DNA of 64,000 nt from Scilla litardierei (taxonomy: Eukaryota; Streptophyta; Magnoliopsida; Asparagales; Asparagaceae): positions 154,982,817 through 155,046,816 of the forward strand of contig CM061132.1 of the NCBI GenBank assembly GCA_030789695.1, written 5' to 3'. The notes below the pieces were generated by a model. The model worked only from the letters and a program-made list of their open reading frames with translations. It was not told where the DNA came from and ran no database searches. This document shows, piece after piece, positions 12,530 to 24,543 of this stretch (position 1 is the stretch's first letter; each line of letters begins with the position of its first letter). Made by a program: the position numbers and the translations under genes.

Positions 12530-13318
12530 CCCAAGAATTATCTAAAAACCAAACAAGCCCATGAAAAGTAGATGCTTTAAAACTAAGAGAAAATGATCAT
12601 TCAAGCTCTTCATAAATGCAGCAAAGTCCAGCAATTTATAGTGCTAAAAACCGTTGAAAATTGCAGGCCAAAATGCTCTCCCAACAGAAAAATCGACAGC
12701 TTTCCATAAAACACGAAGCTGTGTTTTTCAAGTCACTGGGGGCAAAAGTAGTTGACTACAGTTCTATTGGTAGTCGACTATCTCCTTAGCGGTAGTCGGC
12801 TACTTTGATCAACATGGATGAACACTCTTTTTCTTACTCAAAGTAGTCGACCACTATAGTAAAAGTAGTCGGCCATTTTTATGATACATGAAATAATAGC
12901 TCAAAATTGTTTGGAAAATAATTTCAAATCATTTCAAAAATTTTCCAAAATATTTCTATGAGTTTGAAAAGTGATTTAAGGTAAGAATGAATGCATCTAC
13001 AGGGCATACAAAGCATCTAATAATAAAGTGTAAATTACACAAAGAAAAGCATAAAATTATATCTTCAAGCTTGTGCATGCTTTGCCATTGCCCTGAGCAA
13101 TATTCTTCCCTTTTTATTCATCATCCCAAGCATCCCATTAACTCTATGGAGATATCAATACCATACTGCTAATTACGTCCAAATTTTGCTCTTACGCCAA
13201 AATCTTCAAAAAAAACTTTTATATGAATCGGTGACTTAAACAAATAGAGTCATTAAGAACAATATAATGTGATGATCATCATCAAAACGATAATGGGCTT
13301 AATGGCCAATGTCCAACA
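12530..13318 (-). mobile_element. SIRE-type Copia LTR fragment
   Basis: Read on the minus strand it starts TGTTGGACATTGG at 13318 and contains TTTTGATGATGATC near its start and several GTAGTCGACTAC-like repeats (12740-12870). The same start, the TTTTGATGAT block and the AGTCGACTAC repeats occur in the solo LTR at 43162-44708. Only about the first half of the LTR is present, so this is a truncated copy. Confidence 0.7.
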
Positions 13319-14073
13319 GAATTTTTTCCAATTCAGCTCTTTTGATACTCAAATTTGTATCTAATTGGGTATATCAATAAAGAGATAACATTCTAGAAGT
13401 TGAGAGAGTCCATTCCTTTCCTTGGTTGATGAGTATATATAAAAGCATTGGGTTAGGGTATTTTTCTTGATGTCATAATTGGCCCATTGAATATCTGATG
13501 GTGGGCCTTATTAGGCTTTGTTGGCTTGGTCTTTCTCTAGGCCTGATGGGCTTCCTAGGGACTAAGCTATACTAACAAAAAGTAAAGAAGCAAAGATTGA
13601 AGACTACAGAGAATGGAAGAAAGAAATAAAAGACAATGATTCAATTGGCTAGAAGAAGTTTAAAGAGAGTAAGCTCCAATCAGAAGGAGAGCAAAGCGCA
13701 AAAAGAGAGGAAGCAGTTGTCACGAAAGAATGAGGGAGAGTTATTGCACACCAACATCAACATCATCCATACTTTCTCAACATAGAAGAGTATCATATCT
13801 ATTTCACAAATATAAGAAGGTTATTTCATTGTAGGCAAATGTATGTCGGAGACCATGTGAATGTTTTTCCTTCCCTGTTAAGCACCTGCATTGCTATTCA
13901 ATATACCTCGCCAATGGATGCATTTCTGTTCTGTGATGCAGTTGATCTATTGAAAAGCTCAATATTTCAACAGGTGATCTCACCTTAAAAATTCAGTGTA
14001 TTCTGACATATTATATCGATAAACTCAAATGATAGGACACACTGTCAATCAACAAACAAACAAAAGATATGTG
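13319..14073. other. Intergenic stretch, no gene recognised
   Basis: No coding sequence or clear repeat was found. The stretch is downstream (3') of the F-box gene and could hold part of its 3' flanking sequence. A TATATATAAAAG box at 13434-13445 on the plus strand has no recognisable gene after it. Confidence 0.4.
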
Positions 14074-14230
14074 CTATATACACCCCTACTCTTAGGGGTG
14101 TATATAGGTTTTAGTGTAAAATTTATCCTAAAATAAAAAAGAACAAATAAAGATATTACAAATGAATTAATTGATTTTCTATTTTGGGAAATCAAAAGTA
14201 CATGCACCCCTATGCGTAGGGGTGCATGTA
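14074..14230. repeat. Paired hairpins, MITE-like, downstream of the F-box gene
   Basis: Two near-perfect hairpins sit about 90 bp apart. The first (14074-14107) has a 14-bp stem CTATATACACCCCT/AGGGGTGTATATAG and a 6-base loop. The second (14199-14230) has a 13-bp stem TACATGCACCCCT/AGGGGTGCATGTA and a 6-base loop. Each is palindromic, so each can also pair with the other. This fits the ends of a ~160-bp MITE. Distance to the F-box stop codon is 250-400 bp, so they may lie in the transcript's 3' UTR. Confidence 0.6.
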
Positions 14231-14372
14231 GTATAACCCAAACAAAATGCACTAGCCCATCTTCACAGTACAAGCTATTTCTAAATTGAATTATACGCAT
14301 GATTGTGGATCCTGCATGACAACCATCATTCGGATCCATTTACTTTACATACACATTATCAGACTCGCAACT

Positions 14373-14468
14373 ATATACATATTTACATTACTACAAACAA
14401 GGGAAAGAGTCGCATGCACAATATACATATTTACATTACTATAAACAAGGGAAAGAGTCGCATGCACA
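14373..14468. repeat. 48-bp tandem duplication in the F-box 3' flank
   Basis: Two adjacent 48-bp units (14373-14420 and 14421-14468) differ at one base (CTACAAAC against CTATAAAC). They end 12 bp short of the stop codon at 14481, so they lie in the 3' UTR if it is transcribed. Confidence 0.85.
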
Positions 14469-14480
14469 AAGCAAGTCGAC

Positions 14481-14756
14481 TCAGCTTGCAGATGCCATGA
14501 TCTGGCTTGGCTGGGCAGCTACTGTTTTCACCAAGGTGATCTGAACTCGAAGGACTTCGTGAACTGCTCCTCTGTTCAGCACCCCAAGAACCTCTTGACC
14601 CGCTGTCATCACAAGGTCACCCAGAGAAAGCTTTCTAGATTTATGCTCGTCTGGAAGACGAAAGCCATGGAACCACCTCCCTAACTTAAACCAAATCACG
14701 CATACTTGTCGCTCGGCTACTTGGCTTGATCGAAGAGATTCCATCACATCATTTGG
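14481..14756 (-). CDS. F-box gene exon 4 and stop codon
   Basis: It has 91 codons and a TGA at 14483-14481. The acceptor is CATGTCAG/CCA. The segment RQVCVIWFKLGRWFHGFRLP and VLGVLNRGAVHEVLRVQI are its most recognisable parts. The last ~16 residues are low-complexity and probably variable. Intron 3 (15325-14757, 569 bp) holds no gene or repeat I recognise. Confidence 0.88.
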   Translation of the reverse strand, partial: PNDVMESLRSSQVAERQVCVIWFKLGRWFHGFRLPDEHKSRKLSLGDLVMTAGQEVLGVLNRGAVHEVLRVQITLVKTVAAQPSQIMASAS

Positions 14757-17700
14757 CTGACATGTCATAAGTCACGTGATAATCTATATACTATCAGAAG
14801 TTTCTAAGAATATCAGAAGGATAAATAATTCTATGATGAATTGTTTGAAAATTGAAATGATACCATGCCTGTCGGAAACAATTCATATTAACAAGATATT
14901 ATTTAAAGCAACAATAATATTTTGCTAATTTTGTTGGGTAAGTGCATAGTTCTTTTGCTATGGATCAAGATATGTACATGAGAACAGGAGTTCATTGACG
15001 TATGCGCCTAATATTATTAGTTCATTGTCGCATGTGCATGATAATATAAGTACGAATTCCTTCAGAATTAGAAAGAGTTCCCCAATGAAAACCATCGGGA
15101 TTGATTAAGCATGCTCTGGGATTCCATAAAAGAAAAATCAAGTAGTCCAGTAAGTATAGATTTTTAATATTTAAAAAAGTAGGCAAAATATCTATTAAAA
15201 ATGAAGAAGAAAAAGGATATGAAGACACACACATAATAATATTGTTGACTTTTCCAGATTTACAGTTATAGGAAAACAAACAAACAGCTGCATTAATTGT
15301 AAACTACGTATGAAGGATCACTTACTGATATTCCAAGGAAACATATGCAATAGTGCAACCCGATCAGATTCAGCAGCACACTATGCTTTCGTGTCAAAAG
15401 GAACATCTGAACATCCTTAAATCCCAGTTCCATTGAGCGTAAATCACCCACTGCTTTCAAATAGTTTCCAACTTCAAGCGATTCATTTCGAGTACACTGT
15501 TCCACAAACTCAATTACCACAGAAGCGCATCGGGCTAAACTTTTGTGCTTAGATATGTAAAAACTTTTCCATCCCTGCAGAACGAAAGAACATATTATAC
15601 TTGCACATAGCCAAAATCAACTGAGGGGGTAGGTTGGATTTTCCAGGCACACCACACTGAGTCACTGAGTCATGACTCATGAAACATCCAAGGATTTGCA
15701 GACACAGCATACTTATAAATATCAATAATACAATGAGAATATCAGATGATTATGCACGAAAAGAAACAAAAAAATTCCATTACAATGATTATGCACACTG
15801 TACAGTTATGCGCACACTCTATCAGATGACTACGCATGAGAAGTGACCGAGAATAAAAGCATTTACAATTTTCTAGTCAGCTCAACAGGAAAACACTATG
15901 AATCGTTTCCATCAAATGATGCAAGTTAGAATGACCGGCGGCATGCATAGGCCGTTATGCAGGGGAAAACAATGTTCTTCCTCTACCGTTTTCCAACTTA
16001 AGAGGTCCATATAGTAACATTCATCAAAGCTTCCATCTTGCTTGGAGCACTATTTCATTCCCAAATTGTCATCTCATCATGCAGCCGCATGTTAAGTCTT
16101 TTCAAAATCTCAGATACAAAAACATAGATGCGAAAGCGTTTCTTACAAAACTAGAGGAAGTTAGATTGATGTAAATTAGAATGACCGGCTGCATGCCTAG
16201 GCTGTTAAGCAGGGGAAAAATGTTCTTCCTCGACCATTTTCTAACTTGGAGGTCCATATAGTAACATTCATCAAAGCTTCCATGTTGATTGGATCACTTT
16301 TCATTCCCAAATTGTCATCTCGTCATGCAGCCGCATGTTATGTCTTCTCAAAATCTCAGATACAAAAACATAGATGCGAAAGCATTTCTTACAAAAATAA
16401 AATAAATACAGATATATCAATCCACACAGCATAAAATATACACGGACTTTTCTTATCCAAATATAATCATAAAACAATAAATGAATTGAAAATACCTAAT
16501 TGGGAACCATGCATTATTAGTTTCCAGCTTATATAAATCAGCAAGCGGCACAAAAGCCTAATGTAAATACTTATTTATTACAAGGAAGCAATATATTACA
16601 GATATTTATCTACAAACCCCAAATAACATCCAAGGGCACACCACGAGATAAATCCACTATGATCGAAAGATTACCATGATCAGAGAATTACAAGAGAATC
16701 ACTCATCTCTCTAATCTCTCTCCCTTTTCTCTCAACACTCCGTTCTCATGTCTCCTCCTTGGTCTAGAGCAAGAGAAGCTGATCAGAAGCCATCTTTCAT
16801 TGACTCAATTATATATATACTAGTCATAACTCGCGACCATAGGTCATGGGACATTCAAAATATTTACCAGAAAAATTTCAACACATTCAAAATATCTCCC
16901 CCGCAAAAAAAAATTTGCAGGCTCTTCAAAATCATCCCAAAAATTTTTGCAACCACCTATAAAATATCCACCAACAAAATTTTTTAATTGCATTCAAACT
17001 AAAATTTAGTTTCTCTAAAGAATTTAGTTCCACCCAAAATTTTAGTTTCCCTAAAATTTAGTTCACTACAGACTAAGTTTTCTAAAATTTAAATTTTTAG
17101 TTCTCTTCAAATTTAGTTTCGCTCAAAATTTTAAATTAAAATTTAGTTCCCACATAGAATTTAGTTCCTCCAAAAATTTTAGTTCCCCCTAAACTTTAAT
17201 ATTTTAGTTTGCTCAAAACTTAGTTCCATCCGGATTTAATTTCTCCCAAAATTTTAGGATTCTCCCCAAAAAATTTCTTCCAAAAATTTAAGGGTTTCCA
17301 TCCAAAATTTTCAGAAACTCTCATCATATCCATTAATTTCTCAAGATTTAATCTCAACAATCCTTCTACCCGCCATTTTGTCCTAGTTACAACACATTCA
17401 AAATATCACTTAATTGTATAAAAGACACACACACATATGAGAAAAGTGTTCCTAAGGCGACTTCTTAGTAAATTATCTACGGAGTCGGCCTTAATACATA
17501 TGTTCTACTAACTCTATGGATGATCTGATCCGTTCATTATGATCTACATGTCAACAAATACTTGTTTGTAAAAAATCATGTACTTTTAATTAGTTTTAGC
17601 CATACTCACGTGGTTACAAAATGAACTGTTTATTAAAAATAGAACAAATGATATCACTTGATCAAAGATTAAAAAGTATTTAAATCACATGATTTTTCAT

Positions 17701-20700
17701 GAACAATTTTGAATTATGGAGATGATGATGGACGAGTGGATCATCCAGATAATAGCTTAATCTATGAGTTTAGACCGACTCCTCAGATAATTTCCTAAGA
17801 AGTCACATTAGAGACACTTATATATCTGTATATTAAAACACAACTGTTTTTGAATTCTATAGCTGACTAGGACAAGCTGACTAGGACAAACAGGTTGATA
17901 GAAAGACAGCTTAGATTTAATCTTGAGGAATGAATGATTGAGAAGAGATTTTGTGGAAAGTTTTGGAGGGAAAAACATTTCTAGGGAAACGAAAGTTTCT
18001 GGGGAAATGAAACTTTATGGGGAATGCAAGTTTCTTGGGAATATCAGAGTGCACACAATTAATGCATTTGGGAAAAAACATTAACTTGCACTTAATGTTG
18101 CAGATCGAATGATCTCTCCCTCAACGTGGGACACACCGTCTCTTCGACCCATTGGGCAAAGATGAGAATAATTTCCCGCGCCGAGGGTGTCATGCTAGAT
18201 TTTTTACGCTAATTTGTTGTTCCGCACTGAAGGCGTCCGCGCCGATTTTTTACGCTAATTTGTTATTCTGTGTCGAAAGCGCCCGCGCCGAATTTGTTGT
18301 TCAGCACAGAAGTCGTCGTTCCGCTAAATATTTTTACGCTAATTTGTTCCTTGCAATTTTGGCTGTGGAAATAATTTTTGGTGAACAAAGATTTCACGGG
18401 GAAAAATCTTAAATCAACAGTGACCGCGAGCACGGATTATGACTAGTATATATATAAGGTCTTTTACAAAATCATAAAGACCTTATAGCACACATGCATA
18501 ATAAAATAGACTTTAAAGATCCGAAAACCAATAACCAATAACCCTCTCCAAGCAATGACTACAGAAAAAACTCCTAGAAATTTTCTTAAAACCCCCTTTG
18601 ATACAATTACTTCCAGCAGACATTACTCAACAAGTTTACCAAAAAGTAGAAAAATCATTCCTTGAAGAATTTTTTAGCATTCAGCTTGTACTAGAAATGA
18701 TAGAAGAAAGAGTTTTGGAAGTAAAAGGCAGAACCACAATCCGAAAAAATGGAAACACTTCACTCCTGAAAAACTCTGGCTCACTCCAATTTGGAGACTT
18801 CTCCATTATCAGGGCAAATATTGAACTTCCAAGGTTCAAACCATTTACTGTCAATGATAAGAATTACACGTCACAGACATTTCTTGATTATGGTTTGTTA
18901 GAAGGGATTCAAGTTAAAGATCCAGATCATACCGATTATTTTGGAAGGCAGCTCAGTGTAGCAATTCTTAATATAATGGCAGAAATAGGAGGAACAATCA
19001 GTGTGCACATAGAATCCATTCCTCTTGAAAAGAATTGTGACAATTGAGCCAGCCCAACACAAGATCTGGGTAATGCCACAAAATAAGAGTTCATTTAGAA
19101 GGCAAAATCTAGAAGAAAGAATCATGTGTGGGAAAAGCATGGAACATCAACTGGAGCATTGGAAGGCCTACATATTGGGTTTAAATTTCTTATCCCATGA
19201 TCATGCAGATTTCAAATTATTTGCAGAAAATCGAATACAAAAAATTTATGTTCCAGAGGAATGTAATCCTAGTGAAACAATGTTCTTCACTAAGGTCAAA
19301 GACCAACGCCTTGTGAACATCTACATGACCAAGTTTGAAAATATCTAGTGGAGAAATTCAGGAGAAGGAGATGATCCAGATGAGTTAGTACCGGGCGAAG
19401 ATGACATTGGTAGCATGAATGAAGTAGAGCATGCCAACTTTATCAACAGAATGGAGAACTAGCAGTAGAAGCCAAAGAGCATATATATATATGTGGGGTA
19501 AATCTTCAAATGAGAACATTTCGCACCGTGCGAAAATGTTTTTAGTTTTTTTGAATTTTTTTCAAAAATTCTATTTTCCACCTTCATTATATGTTGTTAT
19601 ACAACCCTCAAAAAATAATAGTTGAGAAATAATGTCATTTGGCCTTCGATCAAGGCATTTCATCAAATTCGCACGTTTTGAGACCGTTAAATTTTTAACG
19701 GGTGGATGAGTGCTCTAATCTCCAACGGGTTCACCCATTATTTTCCATGGGGTATATAATTGTATGGATTAAATATGAAAAAAAAATTTAAAAAATTTCA
19801 AAAAAAATAAAAAAATGTTTTCGCATGGGCTTTCGCACCGTTTTTTCGCAACGGAAGATCGCCATATAGATATATGAGGAATATGGACCTGAGCTGACAG
19901 CGCAGAAAACTGTCAGCGATTTGAGGCCCTAAAAACAACATTTTTAAATTTTTTTGCAGTATGTTCTAGTACTTGTTAACTAGCTCCCCACCAATTTTCA
20001 AGTCAATCCAACACCGTTTGAGCCAACATCTATGCGTTTCAAAACGATAGCTCAAATTCTGAAAACTGCCAGCGCAATCTTTTTGAAACGCATGGATGGG
20101 GGCTCAAACGGTGTTGGATTGACTTGAAAATTGGTGGGGAGCTAGTTAACAAGTAGTAGAACATACTGCAAAAAATTTAAAAAAATTGTTTTTTGGGTCT
20201 CAAATCGCTGACAGCACAGGAAGGCCGAATCTGTGCTGTCAACTCACCTCCATATTCCTATATATATATGAGAATAATGAGTATCATATGACATGAGAGA
20301 CATCTCCTCATATATCAAGACACAAAAGTGGGGTGGTACAACAAGTACAAGCTCATGTGGGCTTGTACCACCACACTTTTTGTGTCTTGTGTATATGTAG
20401 ATGCCTCTTATGTCATATGATACATATTATTCTATATATATAATATAATGGAGAAAAGATGACACCTGACTAAAATTAATCAGGTGTACTGATGTGACGA
20501 CTCCTGAGTAATCGCTGCAAAAGCAATCCATATGGGCTGCTTTATTGGGGATCACTCATGGGCCATCACGTCAGCGCACCTAACAATATTTGCTTAGATG
20601 CTATTTGACCCTTATTAATCTCATATATGTATGTATGTATATATATAGTAATATGGAGGTCGACTACCCAAGACGAGAGTTTCCTTTTTGGTGCCGACGT

Positions 20701-23700
20701 GGCACGATCTGAGCCTCTCATCGGGTAGAGAAAAAGCGGGATCTGATTTGCAAAAAAGTTACAAAAATTTTCAATTCAACCCTGAAATTCAAAAAACCCC
20801 TTCTCTCCATCTATTTCTTTGTTGATGCTGCCCCCTCCTCCGTCATTACTCAACATAATGACACTCCCTATCCCTTAGCCGACCTCCTCCACTCCCACCG
20901 ACCACTCATCCCCCGTCAACCTCATTCCTCTCTCTCCTCATCGGCGTCGGTTGGCCGACGACGAGAAGGGATTGGTAGGAAGTTAGCATAGGGAGGAGAG
21001 GTTGTCATGAGGATGAGGAGGCCAATCGAGGGGAGGAGGTGATGAGGACGGAGGAGGTGAGAGTAGTAACCTCTTCCCGCTCCCTTCTCCTTATCGTCAA
21101 CCAACCAATGCCGATGAGGGAGAGGGAGGAGATAGATGAGGGGTGAGAGGTCGGTTGGGGGGAAAGAGAAAGGGCAGGGAGTGGTAGCAGGCAGAGTGAT
21201 GATGGAGGACGAGGGGGCAACAGAAAGAGAGGAGAAGAGAATGTACTTTTGAATTTGAAGGGGTTTTGCCAAATTTCTATTTTTAATTAGCCCCTGATGA
21301 AGGGCAGAGATGGTGACACGTCAGCACAAAGGAGAGAACCCCTTCTTGGGCAGCTGATACATAAAATACACACACATGAGTATCATGTCATATATGAGAG
21401 ATGTCTCTTGTATACACCGATATGATGCATTCTCTTTTATATAGCATATGTGGACACATGGTGTACCATTGCCAGATGAGAAGAACACACCTCATTGGCG
21501 TATATGAGAGATGTCTCTCATATGTAACATATACCTATAATAATAATATATATATAAGAATTATATATATACCGACACTGCAGGAATTTAAAATCCTACA
21601 CGATCAGCACATATACATCATATTTTAATTTTTTGGAGAGTGATCTCATCATGGATGACTCGTATACCAAAAATTAAGTTCATCACATTCTGTCCCTTGA
21701 TCTGACGATTATGAATTTAACAGTTTCAAAACAATAGAACTTTTTTAATGATCCGATCAAGAATTAAATCACCTTAGGGTTTAACCATATTTAGGGGTTT
21801 AAGGATTTTAGAATGTGTACAACAATCACAAATAAAAAATTCAAAAATAATAATAATATGGATTTTATGTTGTCGGTGTATGAGATTTCTTACATCAACA
21901 GCACATATCCATTACTATATATATATATATATATATCTTCATGTGCAAAAATAAAAAAATTGATTTTTAAATATTTAAAAAATCTAAATAGTTAGTTTTG
22001 ATGTTTAAATACCATACCCACATATACCAAAAATCAAGTGAATGCCCCTATTTGCCCATCAAATGGATCATTACAAAAAGTTCGATTATTCTAAAACCAT
22101 TAAATTTTATAATATCTTGATCGATGGTCAAATCCCTTAGTGTTCACCCATATTTTTATTGATGTATATATGTGTAGATTAAACCTTCAAATTTTTTGAA
22201 CATAGAAAAAACATAAATTTTTTGCACAAGTCATCTTGTGCGAAATTTTCACATATGATAACTTATATGTGTGTGTGTGTGTCATTTCAATCAGACCAAA
22301 CATGTAATTCCAACACACTTAAATTTAAAATCAAAAATGTAAATGCAAAATCATATTCGTTTGATGTAATCTAACATGGTTAAACTATTTGCACATATAG
22401 TTTAATTGATTTAGATTTGTTATATATATGCAAAATATGGTCACATAATCAATGTTTTAGGATTGTTACAAAATCAACTAACTTGTCACCGCTGGATGCA
22501 CATAATCAAATCATTTGAAATTTTATTTGCCGATAATTTAGACATGTTAGATCATATCTAATAGAATGAATTTTCAATTCGAGGTTTCTAATTTTAAAAT
22601 TGAGTGGGTTGAATCTATATATTTGGTCCATTCAGATAAGCCCATTTAATCCATTTATATATATAGAAATATGTGCCAAAGATATCTTTCATATACGCTA
22701 ACATGTCGCATTCTCCTTCACTGAATATAAATGATCACATGAGGTGTACTTTTATCCCTTGTAGAGGAGAAGTTTCATCAATATATATAGGAGATATCTC
22801 TTATATGTTATATAATACATATTTCATTATTTATATTGCATAAGAAATATCCTACCCTAGCACTATCCCAACTCTGGAGACAAACTTGATGAATATACTA
22901 TTCATATGACACACCTTGCCTGGAAGGAAACCAGTATCAAAGGTTGCCTCCAACACTTGAACTATATCATTAATGCCCTCATCGACCTCTCGATCAACCT
23001 AACATGGCTCTGTTGACCCGACACGTGCTAGTTCCCTTGATCAACGTCAATATCTCATCTCATCTCATCGATCTTTAATAACTACTCTAAACAATCGAAT
23101 CCACTTAATCTGCTTACGTGATTGTATTCCGAACCCAAAAAATATAAGGTTTCACTACTAGATTATTACAGTCGGCTTCCAATCCATCTAGTTTGACCCG
23201 AATCAATCTCAACAGTCTAATCGCCAACGCATGCCCTTGTTTCACACCAGCTGTGATGTTTGCTGTCTCGCAGTCCATAGAAGATCCCAAGTAGCCCATA
23301 ACTTCCTCATTAATGTCCTCCACGCGTGAAGACCTATGCTTTAATTTCTTGGCATTGTGCTTTTGCCAACACACGATATCCACCACCAAACAAAAATTAA
23401 ATTAACCATCCTCATTCATATAGATACTGTTGACCCTTGACTCTTCATTGTCTTCTTTCATGCAAATTGTTTCCTTCATGCAAATTGTTGCCTCCATTTG
23501 CGACCCACATACTCACTGGTCTTGATCTTAGCAAAGCTAACTGGCAACCATAGCTTGAGCTCCTACTTGCACTCACCAGTAATTTGAGGTGCCAACAGAT
23601 CAATAATGGATATGGATATTATCAAATTCATATGAATTTTCTTTTAGCATGAACATATTCAAAATGCAAATACAAATGTTTAACTTAGTAGCTATGTTAG

Positions 23701-24505
23701 TTGGATATGAATTAGTTTCATATCAGATTCAAATATTTAACAGATATTAGTCAAACATTAATAGATAAAACTAAGTATGAACATAAAAAAGAGAAGTTGT
23801 ACCATTAAAGGCAACAATTTTATATCTAAAATGTTAACTTTATAACATCACATGATCTTATCATATTTAAAGCAAGTTTACACATAATTTGGATGCTTGT
23901 AATAAATATGCATTCATTTGCATTCACATTTATTAGATTCCTTTACCATTTCAATGGTGGTGCCAAATTTTGAAATGGGATACAAATATCGTTGCAGACG
24001 AAGCCAACTTCGAAGCATATATATTATAATTTGTTTGCACATCTACCGGCAATCCATCCACTAAAGCAACTTCTGCAGACCTCTTACCGATGCCAAAGCC
24101 ACTCCCAAACATGGCCACATGCACATTTGCATGACCACTTGCCATGCCAGTCACCACTATTGATCCTGCTTGTGCCCTGCTCAATCACCACGCATGCAAT
24201 ACCTTGCAAGAGTGCCATCATCATTGATGGCTGCTCTCAAGCCTACCATTAGCGCAACCATATTATTCCTCATTGCGGACCAATGCTTTTACTACCGGTT
24301 GCTAGAGATGTTGTAATTCCCTTGTAAGCCATGCACATTCATGGTCTTTGCTGGCACATCACTGAAGCTCATCTCTTGTTGTCTCCAACAGCTGACTAGT
24401 CTTTGTTGGCACCCACAACTTTTGGGGCCAGCAAAACCATGCACTTCTGTAATCTCTATCAACTCCAACTGTTACAATATCGGCATCCGACAACCATCCA
24501 TGATG

Positions 24506-24543
<38 letters not shown>

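Noticed and set aside
15022..15279. An 85-codon minus frame between F-box exons 3 and 4.
   Set aside because: Exon 3 ends in a consensus GTAAGT and exon 4 joins in phase without it. The frame is AT-rich and lacks a splice context.
20922..21272. Ser/Pro-rich 116-codon frame on minus.
   Set aside because: It is a product of the GA/CT-rich centre of the TIR element at 20659-21357.
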